Below, one piece after another: positions 20,807 through 29,704 of a stretch of DNA of 64,000 bases. Location of the stretch: the NCBI GenBank assembly GCA_041676645.1, contig JBAYRO010000006.1, positions 9,960 to 73,959 on the forward strand. Direction: 5' to 3'. The notes beneath the pieces were generated by a model. The model saw only the letters and a program-made list of their open reading frames with translations. It searched no databases and was not told the origin of the DNA. Every line of letters begins with the position of its first letter. The stretch's first letter is position 1. This DNA comes from JAMLIN01 sp041676645. GTDB taxonomy: Bacteria; Pseudomonadota; Gammaproteobacteria; Burkholderiales; Burkholderiaceae_E. The translations under genes were made by a program, and so were the position numbers.

Positions 20807-23800
20807 CTATTCTAGCGCATGCGTCAGGCCCTGGGCCCCGGCCTGGCCGGGCGGCTCCGGCCGGGGGTGGATCCGGTACCACGCGACGTAAAGCGCGGGC
20901 ACGAACAGGACCGTGAGGACCGTCGCGAAGATGAGCCCGCCCATGATCGAGAACGCCATCGGCCCCCAGAGGACATCGCGCGACAGCGGGATCATCGCCA
21001 GCACCGCGGCCGCCGCGGTCAGGGAGATCGGCCGGAATCGCCGCACCGCCGACTCGCGGACCGCGACCCACACCGCGATGCCCTCGTCGATGTCCTGGCG
21101 GATCTGGTCGACGAGGATCACGGTGTTGCGCATGATCATCCCGCCCAGCGCTATGGTACCCAGCATGGCCACGAAGCCGAAGGGCTTGTCGAAGACCAGC
21201 AGCGCGGCCGCGACCCCGATGATGCCCAGCGGCGCGGTCAGCAGCACCATCGCCGCCAGCGAGAAGCGCCGCAATTGCAGCATCAGCAGCATCACGACGA
21301 TGCCCAGCATCATCGGCATGCCGGCGGCGATCGAGGCCTGGGCAAGCGCGTTGTCCTCGGCCGGCCCGGCCACCTCGATGCGATAGCCGGGCGGCAGGTC
21401 GGCGCGCAGGGGATCCAGCCACGGATCGAGTTGCGCGGCCACATGCGGCGCCTGGGCGCCATCGGCGAGGTCGGCCTGGACCATGATCATCGGGGTACGG
21501 CTGCGCCGCCAGATGATCGGCTCCTCCATCACCGTCTCGATGCTCGCGACCTGCGACAGGGCCACGCTCGTGCCCAGGGCGGTCGGCACCTGGAGTCCGG
21601 CCAGCGCCTCGATCGAATCGCGTTCTCCCGGCGGGGCCCGCATCACGACCTCGATCAGCTGGTCGTCCTCGCGGTAGCGGCCGATCGTCGCCCCCGTCAC
21701 CGCCGTGCCCACCGCCTGGGCGATCTGCATGCTGCCCAGGCCGAGGCGGCGTGCCCGTGCCTGGTCCACCGCAATACGCAGCGCCGGCGCCTGCAGGCCC
21801 CAGCCCTCGTGGGGATCGATGACCGCCGGATGGTCGCGGATGACCCGGGCCACGTCCCCGGCGATCGTCTTGAGCGTCGCGATATCGTCGCCCAGCACCC
21901 GCAGCTGGATCGGATAGGCGACCGGCGGGCCCAGCGGAGGCCGGTAGACCCGCGCCCGCAGGCCCGGGAAGTCGCGCTCGAGGATCTCGCGCAGGCGCTC
22001 GATCGCCCGGTCACGGCCCGCCACGTCGCGGTTCAGGATCACGTACTGGGCGAAGTTGGGTCGGAACAATTCCTGGTTGAGCGCGAGATAGTAGCGAGGC
22101 GAACCGTTGCCTACGTAGCCGACATAGGTGAGGACATCCTCGTCCTCGTCGAGCCGCGCCTCGAACCGCCGGGCCTGCGCTTCGGTGGCGGCGTAGCTCG
22201 AACCCTCCGGCAGCCAGAGTTCGACCAGGATCTCGGAGCGGTCCGAATCGGGAAAGAACTGCTTCTCGGTGAATCCCATGCCGATCACGCCGGCCACGAA
22301 GCCCAGCACGGTCACGGCCAGGGTGAGCCAGCGCCGCCGCATGCAAAAGTCGATGAGCCAGCGCAAGCGCCGGTAGAAGGGGGTATCGAAGACCTCCCGC
22401 GGCTCTTCCTTGCCACGCCCGAGCACGTAGTAGCCGATGAACGGGGTGGCGCCGACCGCCACCACCCAGGAAACCAGCAGGGCCGTGGTCACCACCGCGA
22501 AGATGCCGAAGGTGTATTCGCCGGTGGCCGATTTCGCGGTCGCGATGGGAAGGAAGCCGACGGCCGTCACCAGGGTGCCGGTCAGCATCGGGAAGGCGGT
22601 GGTCCGGTAGGCGAAGGTCGCGGCCCGGAATCGGTCCAGGCCCTCGTCCATCTTGCGGGCCATCATCTCGATCGCGATCATCGCATCGTCGACCAGCAGG
22701 CCCAGGGCGATGATGAGGGCCCCGGCGGAGATGCGGTGCATGTCGATCCCGAAGTACGACATCAGCACGAAGGTTCCGGCAAGCACCAGGGGGATCGACA
22801 AGGCCACGACCGATCCGACCCGCAGGCCCAGGCTCAGGAAGCTCACCGCCAGCACGATGCCGATCGCTTCGGCCAGGACCTTCATGAACAGCCCCACCGC
22901 CCCTTGCACGATCCGGGGCTGGTCGGACACCTTGGTGAAGGAGATGCCCAGCGGCAGGTCGGCCTCGATGCGCGCCATGCTTGCCTCGAGGTTCCGGCCC
23001 AGGCGGATCACGTCGCCATCGCCGACCATCGAGATGCCCAGCCCGATCGCCTGCTTGCCGTCGAAGCGCATGGTCCACACCGGCGGATCGACATAGCCGC
23101 GCGTCACCCGGGCGATGTCGCCGAGTCGGGTCAGTCGTCCGCCGACGTTGAGCGTCAGCGACTCGATCTGGGCGACCGAATCGAACTGGCCGGTCACGCG
23201 CAGGGGTATCGAATACGATTCACCCGCGATGACGCCACCCGGCGCGACGATGTTCTGCGCCTGCAGCTGCTCGGCGATCGCCTGCGCGCTCACGCCGAGG
23301 TTGGCGAGCTGTCGCGACGAGACCTCGATGTAGATGCGCTGTTCCTGGACGCCGAAGAGTTCGATCTTCTGGACGTCCGGAACCCGCAGCAGCTCCTGGC
23401 GCACATCCTCGGCGGTGCGACGCAGCTCCTCGAGGTCGAAGCCGTCGCCGGTGATGGCATAGATCGTCCCGAAGACGTCGCCGAACTCGTCGTTGAAGAA
23501 GGGACCGAGGACTTCGCCCGGCAGCAGCGCGCGGATGTCGCCGACCTTCTTGCGCACCTGGTACCAGATCTCCGCCACCTCGCCCGGGGGCGAGGAATCC
23601 TCCAGCTCGAGGATGATCAGCGACTCGCCCGGTCGCGAATAGCTGATCGTGTGCTTGAAGTACGGGACTTCCTGGAGGGTCTTCTCGATCCGGTTGGTCA
23701 CGACCTCGTCGACCTGGGAGGTCGTCGCTCCCGGCCAGATGGTGCGAACCACCATGGCCCTGAAGGTGAAGTCGGGATCCTCGCGCTGGCCGATCTGCAG

Positions 23801-23920
23801 GTAGGAGTAGGCTCCGGAAGCCGCCACCAGCAGCAGGATGAACAGGGTGAGCTGCGGAAAGCGCAGCGCCATCGCCGAGAGATTGAAGCGCTCCCGCCCG
23901 CCCGCGGGCGTCGGGCTCAC
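20807..23920 (-). CDS. RND-family efflux pump, inner-membrane transporter
   Basis: Proton-driven AcrB/MexB-superfamily transporter of 1037 residues with a helix near residues 22-40, two large periplasmic loops and two sets of membrane helices. TM4 carries the paired aspartates of the proton relay (LGLLVDDAMIAIEMM). In the TM10 segment (GGMIMRNTVILVDQIRQ) the usual relay lysine of AcrB aligns by eye with an arginine, as in some other RND branches. The periplasmic-loop sequences resemble the less-studied HAE-like group rather than AcrB itself, so the substrate is unknown. It overlaps its adaptor gene by 4 nt, and no outer-membrane factor or regulator is adjacent. Confidence 0.92.
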   Translation of the reverse strand: MSPTPAGGRERFNLSAMALRFPQLTLFILLLVAASGAYSYLQIGQREDPDFTFRAMVVRTIWPGATTSQVDEVVTNRIEKTLQEVPYFKHTISYSRPGESLIILELEDSSPPGEVAEIWYQVRKKVGDIRALLPGEVLGPFFNDEFGDVFGTIYAITGDGFDLEELRRTAEDVRQELLRVPDVQKIELFGVQEQRIYIEVSSRQLANLGVSAQAIAEQLQAQNIVAPGGVIAGESYSIPLRVTGQFDSVAQIESLTLNVGGRLTRLGDIARVTRGYVDPPVWTMRFDGKQAIGLGISMVGDGDVIRLGRNLEASMARIEADLPLGISFTKVSDQPRIVQGAVGLFMKVLAEAIGIVLAVSFLSLGLRVGSVVALSIPLVLAGTFVLMSYFGIDMHRISAGALIIALGLLVDDAMIAIEMMARKMDEGLDRFRAATFAYRTTAFPMLTGTLVTAVGFLPIATAKSATGEYTFGIFAVVTTALLVSWVVAVGATPFIGYYVLGRGKEEPREVFDTPFYRRLRWLIDFCMRRRWLTLAVTVLGFVAGVIGMGFTEKQFFPDSDRSEILVELWLPEGSSYAATEAQARRFEARLDEDEDVLTYVGYVGNGSPRYYLALNQELFRPNFAQYVILNRDVAGRDRAIERLREILERDFPGLRARVYRPPLGPPVAYPIQLRVLGDDIATLKTIAGDVARVIRDHPAVIDPHEGWGLQAPALRIAVDQARARRLGLGSMQIAQAVGTAVTGATIGRYREDDQLIEVVMRAPPGERDSIEALAGLQVPTALGTSVALSQVASIETVMEEPIIWRRSRTPMIMVQADLADGAQAPHVAAQLDPWLDPLRADLPPGYRIEVAGPAEDNALAQASIAAGMPMMLGIVVMLLMLQLRRFSLAAMVLLTAPLGIIGVAAALLVFDKPFGFVAMLGTIALGGMIMRNTVILVDQIRQDIDEGIAVWVAVRESAVRRFRPISLTAAAAVLAMIPLSRDVLWGPMAFSIMGGLIFATVLTVLFVPALYVAWYRIHPRPEPPGQAGAQGLTHALE

Positions 23921-25011
23921 CGGACGCCCTCCTCGAGCCGGACCTTCTGGCCGGCATGCAGCAGGTTGGCGCCGGCCACGACGACGCGATCGCCGGGTCG
24001 CAGCCCGTCCTCGACCAGAACACCGTCGTCACGCATCTCGCCGATCTCGACCGCCACGCGGGACACCGTGGCATCCGGCCCCACCACCCAGACCCCGGCG
24101 TCACCGTCCCTGGCGAGCAGGGCCGACAGCGGAACGAGGATGCCGCGGCGCGAGTCGCGGACCGCCTCGACCGTCGCGCTCATGCCGAGCGCGATTCCCT
24201 CGGTGTCACCCAGCAGGGACAAGCGCATCGGATAGCTGCGGGTCGCCGGATCGGCCACCGGGGAAAGTTCGCGCAGCCGGGCCTCGAAGCCGCGTCCGGC
24301 GAGCGCCGGCAGGCTGACCCGCCAGCGCTCGATGGCTGCGATCGCACCCAGGTCGGCTTCCGGCACATCCACGAGCAATTCGAAGTCGCCCAGGGGGGCG
24401 ACCCGGATCACGACCTGACCGGCGGCGACCACCTGTCCCGCTTCGGCATCGACCCCGGTGACCACCCCCGGCGAGTCGGCCCGCAGGTCCTGGAAGCGGG
24501 AGGTGTTGCGGGCGCTGGCCAGGCCCGCGCTCGCCTGGTCGGCTCGCGCCCGGGCGGCGTCGGCCGCCGCCTGCTGCCGGTCCAGCTGGCCCTGGCTGAC
24601 ATAGCCCTGTTCGCGCAGTTCCCGGATCCGCTCGAGTTCGCTCTCCGCCAGCGCCAGCTCGGTGCGCGCCGCCTCGAGAACGGCCCGCGCCGAATCGATC
24701 GCGGGCCGGACATCCTGCGGATCGAGGCTGGCGAGGCTCTGGCCTGCCTGCACCCGATCGCCGATCGACACCTTGCGCTCGGCGATCTTGCCGCCGATCC
24801 GGAAACCGTAGCGGGTTTCGATCCGGGGCCGCACCTCGGCCGGCAGACGCAGCGAATGGCTGAGAACCTGCTCGCCCACCACCAGCGTGCGGACCGGTCG
24901 CGGGATCTCGGACGTCGGCGCCTCCACCTTGCCGTCGCAGGCGGCGAGCAGGACGGCGAGCAGCAGGCCGCCCAGCGCTCCGGCAACGGAATTCGCAGGC
25001 CACGGGGTCAT
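23917..25011 (-). CDS. RND efflux periplasmic adaptor lipoprotein (HlyD/AcrA family)
   Basis: Membrane fusion protein of 364 residues linking the RND pump to an outer-membrane channel. From the ATG at 25011 the product has a lipoprotein signal (GALGGLLLAVLLAAC) with acylated cysteine at about residue 25. It continues with a beta-barrel/lipoyl half (GFRIGGKIAERKVSIGDRV), an alpha-helical hairpin rich in Ala, Glu and Arg at about 105-175, the second lipoyl half (DSPGVVTGVDAEAGQVV) and the barrel and membrane-proximal domains. In-frame starts further upstream would bury the signal peptide, so I rejected them. It is first in a two-gene operon with the pump and is preceded by a clear promoter and a likely operator. 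Confidence 0.92.
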   Translation of the reverse strand: MTPWPANSVAGALGGLLLAVLLAACDGKVEAPTSEIPRPVRTLVVGEQVLSHSLRLPAEVRPRIETRYGFRIGGKIAERKVSIGDRVQAGQSLASLDPQDVRPAIDSARAVLEAARTELALAESELERIRELREQGYVSQGQLDRQQAAADAARARADQASAGLASARNTSRFQDLRADSPGVVTGVDAEAGQVVAAGQVVIRVAPLGDFELLVDVPEADLGAIAAIERWRVSLPALAGRGFEARLRELSPVADPATRSYPMRLSLLGDTEGIALGMSATVEAVRDSRRGILVPLSALLARDGDAGVWVVGPDATVSRVAVEIGEMRDDGVLVEDGLRPGDRVVVAGANLLHAGQKVRLEEGVR

Positions 25012-25138
25012 GCCATCGGTCCGGTCGCACGCGCGTGGAGTACCCATTGCCATGGGAGATTTCATCGGGATGCCGGCCGGTGCCGTGGATCGTTGGGAGG
25101 TCCCGGATTCGCTCGTCCGGGAGTGACGGGACAATAAC

Positions 25139-25183
25139 TGACTCACCGGTCATCAAGATATTGAAAGCTGGATCGCGTGTCAA
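25139..25183 (-). promoter_or_regulatory. Promoter and likely operator of the RND efflux operon
   Basis: On the minus strand a perfect TTGACA (25183-25178), 17-nt spacer and TATCTT (25160-25155). Directly downstream, over the expected start point, lies the imperfect palindrome TGACCGGTGAGTCA (25152-25139) with TGAC/GTCA ends. Such a position suits a TetR/AcrR-type repressor. No regulator gene is adjacent. Confidence 0.68.
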
Positions 25184-25204
25184 CAGCCAGCGCTGCGCCC
25201 CGCC

Positions 25205-25210
25205 TACAAT
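25205..25210 (+). promoter_or_regulatory. -10 hexamer of hpnC, leaderless position
   Basis: TACAAT stands 7 nt before the hpnC ATG at 25218, so transcription would begin at or within a base of the start codon. No Shine-Dalgarno is present and no convincing -35 was found. Confidence 0.45.
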
Positions 25211-25217
25211 CGCAGCC

Positions 25218-26108
25218 ATGCCCCAGTCCCGATCCGGCCACATCATCCATGGGGTCGACCACTACGAGAACTTCCCGGTCGCCTCGCGTCTCGTACCGGC
25301 GCGCCTGCGCCCGGCGATCATCGCGATCTATGACTTCGCCCGCCACGCCGACGACATCGCCGACGAGGGCGATGCCGACACCGCGCAACGCCTTGCCGAA
25401 CTGCGTCGCCTGCGCGAAGCGATCCTGGCGGATCGACGCGAGCTTCCGGTCCTGCGCAACGTGCTGGCCGCCGCCGATGCCCACGGCCTGCCGCGCGAAC
25501 CCCTGCTCGCCCTGCTCGATGCCTTCGAGCAGGATCTCGTGGTCAGCCGCTACCAGGATCGGGCCGGCCTGCTCGCCTACTGCCGACACTCGGCCAATCC
25601 GGTCGGCGAGCTGGTACTGCGCCTGTTCGGACGCTGGAGCGAAGCCACCCGCCCGGCCTCCGACGCCATCTGCTCGGGCCTGCAGCTGGTGAACTTCCTC
25701 CAGGACCTGGCGATCGACTGGCGACGCGGGCGACTCTACCTCCCGCTCGCCGCGCTGGCGCAAGCCGGACTCGACGCGGACGCGGTCGGCACAGCGGTCG
25801 AGGACGGACGGTCGAACCCGGCACTGTCGGCGGTCATCGCCGGAGAAGCCGGATTCGCCCGATCACTGCTGCTCGCCGGCGCCGGACTGCCAGCCCAGGT
25901 GCCATTGCGGCTGGCGCTCGAGCTGCGGGCGATACTCGCCGGAGGCCACCGCATCCTCGACCGGCTCGCCGGCTCGGGATACGATCCGATCGCCGAGCGC
26001 CCCCGGCTCGGCTGGCGCGATGCGCCAGGACTGATCATGCTCGCCGCCCGCCCGCGTCGCCCCTCGGCGGGCGACACCGATCGCTCCACGGACCCGACCG
26101 ACCCGTGA
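25218..26108 (+). CDS. hpnC: Squalene synthase HpnC (hydroxysqualene synthase)
   Basis: Trans-isoprenyl diphosphate synthase-like enzyme of 296 residues that converts presqualene diphosphate to hydroxysqualene in bacterial squalene synthesis. First aspartate-rich motif: YDFARHADDIADEGD; second region: LQLVNFLQDLAIDWRRGRLYLP. The start HYENFPVASRLVPARLRPAI is typical of HpnC. The ATG at 25218 follows a -10 hexamer by only 7 nt; the frame upstream runs into the efflux operon promoter and is not coding. It overlaps hpnD by 4 nt (GTGA). Confidence 0.94.
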   Translation: MPQSRSGHIIHGVDHYENFPVASRLVPARLRPAIIAIYDFARHADDIADEGDADTAQRLAELRRLREAILADRRELPVLRNVLAAADAHGLPREPLLALLDAFEQDLVVSRYQDRAGLLAYCRHSANPVGELVLRLFGRWSEATRPASDAICSGLQLVNFLQDLAIDWRRGRLYLPLAALAQAGLDADAVGTAVEDGRSNPALSAVIAGEAGFARSLLLAGAGLPAQVPLRLALELRAILAGGHRILDRLAGSGYDPIAERPRLGWRDAPGLIMLAARPRRPSAGDTDRSTDPTDP

Positions 26109-26968
26109 CGACCCCAGACCAGTATTGCCAGGAGAAGGCCGCCGCCAGCGGCTCGAGCTTCTATTACAGCTTCCTGTTCCTGCCACCGCCGCGGCGCGCC
26201 GCGATCACCGCCCTCTACGCCTTCTGCCGGGAGGTCGACGATGTCGTGGACGAATGCTCCGATCCCGATATCGCCCGCACCAAGCTCGCCTGGTGGCGCG
26301 ACGAACTGGCCCGCATGCAGGCGGCCGAACCCCAGCATCCGGTCACCCGTTCGCTGGCACCCCATGTCGATACCTACCAGCTCGATGTCGGCGCCATGCA
26401 CGAGATCATCGACGGCATGGAAATGGACCTGGACCAGAACCGCTATCTCGACTTCGAAGGCCTGCGGCTCTACTGCCATCGCGCCGCCGGAGTGGTCGGG
26501 CTGCTCGCGGCGCGGATCTTCGGCAGCCATGCGCCGGGCTCGACCGACGAGTACGCCCAGCGACTCGGACTCGCCTTCCAGATGACCAACATCATCAGGG
26601 ATGTCGGCGAGGACGCCCGGCGCGGACGCATCTACCTGCCGCTCGAGGACCTGCGCCAGTTCGGGATAACACCCGCCGCGCTGCTCGACTGCCGGGATTC
26701 CCCCGCGCTCGCCGAGCTTCTCGCCTTCGAGGCGAAGCGCGCCCGCGAGTTCTATCGCGAAGCCTTCGAACTGCTCGACCCGCGGGACTACCGGGACCAG
26801 CGCGCCGGCCTGATCATGGCGGCGATCTATTCGACCCTGCTCGACGAGATCGAGGACGATGGCTTCCGGGTCCTCGAGCAGCGCATCTCGCTGACCCCGA
26901 TCCGCAAGTTCTGGCTGGCCTGGCGCACCTGGATGCGGGCGCGCCCACCCGCGATCGGCGGACGGTGA
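26105..26968 (+). CDS. hpnD: Presqualene diphosphate synthase HpnD
   Basis: Enzyme of 287 residues that joins two farnesyl diphosphates head-to-head to presqualene diphosphate. The two aspartate-rich motifs are YAFCREVDDVVDECSD and MTNIIRDVGEDARRGRIYLP. SSFYYSFLFLPPPRR near the start is the family N-terminal signature. A GTG start overlaps the hpnC stop, and the hpnD stop overlaps the hpnE GTG (both GTGA), so the three genes are translationally coupled. Confidence 0.95.
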   Translation: MTTPDQYCQEKAAASGSSFYYSFLFLPPPRRAAITALYAFCREVDDVVDECSDPDIARTKLAWWRDELARMQAAEPQHPVTRSLAPHVDTYQLDVGAMHEIIDGMEMDLDQNRYLDFEGLRLYCHRAAGVVGLLAARIFGSHAPGSTDEYAQRLGLAFQMTNIIRDVGEDARRGRIYLPLEDLRQFGITPAALLDCRDSPALAELLAFEAKRAREFYREAFELLDPRDYRDQRAGLIMAAIYSTLLDEIEDDGFRVLEQRISLTPIRKFWLAWRTWMRARPPAIGGR

Positions 26969-28341
26969 GCACGCTCGGCCGCGACCCCGCTGCGGATAAG
27001 GGCGCGGCGCCGCAGCCGCGCATCGCGATCATCGGCGGCGGCTGGGCGGGCCTTGCCTGCGCGCTTGCGCTGCGCCATCACGGCCCCCGGCTCGATGTCT
27101 TCGAGGCCTCCCCGTTGTGGGGCGGTCGTGCCCGCAGCGCCCGCTTCCGGCTTGCCGACCGGGAGGTGACCCTCGACTGTGGCCAGCACCTCCTGGTCGG
27201 CGCCTACAGCGCCTGTCTCGCCCAGATCGCCGAGCTCGGCGCCGACGCCGAGGCGCAGCTCGTGCGCCAGCGCCTGCGCCTCGTCTCGCCAGGCGGCCTG
27301 GAGCTGCGCCGCCTGCCGCTGCCCGGGCGGCTCGGGCTCGGCGCCGGGCTGTTGCTGGCGCGCGGACTGTCGCTGACCGAGAAGCTCGCGGCGGCAAGGC
27401 TGATGGCGGGCCTGGGCGCGTCGGACTGGCGCCCGGCGCCGACGATCGACACCGCCGCCCAGCTCTTCGTCGCGCACCGCCAGCCCGCCCGGCTGGTTCG
27501 GCGACTCTGGGAACCGCTTTGCGTGGGCGCCCTCAACACCCCCTCCGACGAAGCCTGCGCCACCAGCTTCGCCGCCGTCCTGCGCGACACCCTGGGCGGC
27601 CCGGCCGATGCCGCGGACTTCCTGCTCCCGCAGGCGCCCCTGGCCGACCTGCTGTCCACGCCCGCGCTGGAGCGCCTGCGCAGCGCCGGTGTCAGCCTGC
27701 ATCCGACCTGCCCGGTCGCCTCGACGATCGCAAGCGAAGGCCGCTGGCGGCTCGCGCTGCGAGGTTCCCGGCAGGATCCCGCGCATCGCTACGACCATGT
27801 CGTGGTCGCCACCGATGCCCATGCCGCCGCAAGGCTCGTCGCCCCTCTCGACGACGCATGCGGCCAGCGCCTGGGCGAGTTCGGCTTCACCCCGATCGCC
27901 ACCGCCTACCTGGGCTGGCACGAGAAGCTCGACCTGCCCCCGGCGACGATGCTCGACGAGGACCGCGATGCCCGCGAGCCCGGCCAGTGGCTCTTCGACC
28001 GTGGCCGGCAGGCGGACCTGACGATCGGGGCGGTGGTGATCAGCGCGCGCGATCGCCTCGCCGATCTCGACAGCCAGGCGCTGGGCGCCGCAACGGCGGC
28101 GCAGGTCCGTCGACAGCTCGGCCTGCCGCCGCCAGCCGACGTCCGCATCCTGAACGAGCACCGGGCCACCTGGCGCTGCACCGCCGGCAGGCCACGGCTG
28201 GCGGTCGATGCGCTTGCCGGCGTTGCGCCGGGAATGTGGCTGGCCGGCGACTATCTCGAGGAGGACTATCCGGCGACGCTCGAATCGGCCATCCGCTGCG
28301 GCCGCCGGGTCGCCGGACGAATCGACGCCACGCTCCGGTGA
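26965..28341 (+). CDS. hpnE: Hydroxysqualene dehydroxylase HpnE
   Basis: FAD-dependent amine-oxidase-fold enzyme of 458 residues that reduces hydroxysqualene to squalene. The dinucleotide motif IAIIGGGWAGLACALAL starts at about residue 20 and is followed by VFEASPLWGGRARS. LWEPLCVGALNTP and a C-terminal MWLAGDYLEEDYPATLESAIRCG (FAD contact) are characteristic. The GTG start overlaps hpnD by 4 nt. The downstream neighbour radA is convergent with only 1 nt between stop codons. No squalene-hopene cyclase is in the window. Confidence 0.94.
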   Translation: MSTLGRDPAADKGAAPQPRIAIIGGGWAGLACALALRHHGPRLDVFEASPLWGGRARSARFRLADREVTLDCGQHLLVGAYSACLAQIAELGADAEAQLVRQRLRLVSPGGLELRRLPLPGRLGLGAGLLLARGLSLTEKLAAARLMAGLGASDWRPAPTIDTAAQLFVAHRQPARLVRRLWEPLCVGALNTPSDEACATSFAAVLRDTLGGPADAADFLLPQAPLADLLSTPALERLRSAGVSLHPTCPVASTIASEGRWRLALRGSRQDPAHRYDHVVVATDAHAAARLVAPLDDACGQRLGEFGFTPIATAYLGWHEKLDLPPATMLDEDRDAREPGQWLFDRGRQADLTIGAVVISARDRLADLDSQALGAATAAQVRRQLGLPPPADVRILNEHRATWRCTAGRPRLAVDALAGVAPGMWLAGDYLEEDYPATLESAIRCGRRVAGRIDATLR

Positions 28342-28342
28342 G

Positions 28343-29704
28343 CTATTCCTCCCAGGCCTGGGCGAGCGCTTCGTCGACCTGTTCGACGGCAATCGTGTCC
28401 AGCCCCTCGATCGCCCGCTTCGGGGCGTTGGAGCGTGGCACCAGGGCTCTCGAGAAACCGAGCTTGGCGGCCTCGCGGAGCCGCTCCTGGCCGCGGGGCG
28501 CCGGCCGAATCTCGCCGGCCAGGCCGACCTCGCCGAAAACGACCAGGCCGCGCGGCAGGGGCCGGTCGCGCAGGGACGAGACCACCGCCAGCAGGACCGC
28601 GAGATCGGCGGCCGGCTCGGCGATCCGCACCCCGCCGACCGCGTTGATGAAGACGTCCTGGTCGAAGCAGGCGATACCGGCATGGCGATGCAGGACCGCC
28701 AGCAGCATGGCGAGGCGATTGTGTTCGAGCCCGACGCTCAGGCGGCGCGGATTGGGAACATGCGCGGTATCGACCAGCGCCTGCACCTCGACCAGCAGCG
28801 GCCGCGTCCCCTCCTGGGTCACCAGCACGCAGGAGCCCGGCACCTCGCGCTCGCGCTGCGTGAGGAACAGCGCCGACGGATTGGAAACGCCGCGCAGGCC
28901 ACGGTCGGTCATGGCGAACACGCCCAGTTCATTGACCGCGCCGAAGCGGTTCTTGAAGGCGCGCACGAGACGATACGAGGAATGGGTGTCGCCTTCGAAG
29001 TACAGCACCGTATCGACGATGTGCTCGAGCACCCGTGGCCCGGCCAGCGTCCCCTCCTTGGTCACATGGCCGATCATGACGATCGCCACGCCGGTCTGCT
29101 TGGAGAGCCGGGTCAGCTGCGATGCGCACTCGCGCACCTGCGCCACCGAACCCGGGGCGGATTGCAGCTCGGCCGAGTAGATGGTCTGGATCGAATCCAC
29201 CACCACCAGCGTCGGCCGGCGCCGCTCGATCTCGCCGATGATGCGCTCGAGCGCCGTTTCGGCCATGAGGGGCGCATCCGATCCCTCCAGGCCGAGCCGT
29301 CGCGCCCGCAGCGCGATCTGGGAGGCGGACTCCTCGCCGCTGACATAGAGCACCGGCCGCTCGCGCGCCATGTGGACCAGGGCCTGCAGGAGCAGGGTCG
29401 ACTTGCCGATGCCGGGGTCGCCGCCGATGAGCACCACCGAGCCATCGACGAGGCCACCGCCGAGGACCCGGTCGAACTCCCCGCTGCCGGTCGACACCCG
29501 GCTGACGTCCTCGGTGGAAACCTCCGAGATCGAGACCACCGGCTGGCTCGGGGCGATCGACTGGAAACGCCCGGCGCCGCCGCGGGCTTCGGCGATCGTT
29601 TCCTCGAGCGTGTTCCACTCGGCGCAATGCGGACACTGGCCCTGCCACTTGGCGGCAACGCCGCCACAGGCGGTGCAGACATGCTGGACCTTCGCGCGGG
29701 CCAT
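28343..29704 (-). CDS. radA: DNA repair protein RadA
   Basis: RecA-like branch-migration helicase of 453 residues used in recombinational repair. The N-terminal zinc finger is CTACGGVAAKWQGQCPHC. Walker A is GGDPGIGKST near residue 98, Walker B is in PTLVVVDSIQTIY and the RadA-specific KNRFG motif is in AFKNRFGAVNEL. A Lon-like C-terminal domain follows (GGVRIAEPAADLAVLLAVVSS). The ATG at 29704 shares a base with the alr stop (TGATG); starts further upstream would lie inside alr. Confidence 0.96.
   Translation of the reverse strand: MARAKVQHVCTACGGVAAKWQGQCPHCAEWNTLEETIAEARGGAGRFQSIAPSQPVVSISEVSTEDVSRVSTGSGEFDRVLGGGLVDGSVVLIGGDPGIGKSTLLLQALVHMARERPVLYVSGEESASQIALRARRLGLEGSDAPLMAETALERIIGEIERRRPTLVVVDSIQTIYSAELQSAPGSVAQVRECASQLTRLSKQTGVAIVMIGHVTKEGTLAGPRVLEHIVDTVLYFEGDTHSSYRLVRAFKNRFGAVNELGVFAMTDRGLRGVSNPSALFLTQREREVPGSCVLVTQEGTRPLLVEVQALVDTAHVPNPRRLSVGLEHNRLAMLLAVLHRHAGIACFDQDVFINAVGGVRIAEPAADLAVLLAVVSSLRDRPLPRGLVVFGEVGLAGEIRPAPRGQERLREAAKLGFSRALVPRSNAPKRAIEGLDTIAVEQVDEALAQAWEE

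Noticed and set aside
20819..24235. Long open frame antisense to the RND pump (1138 codons)
   Set aside because: Rich in Asp, His, Arg and Gly with no motif; a shadow of the pump and adaptor genes.
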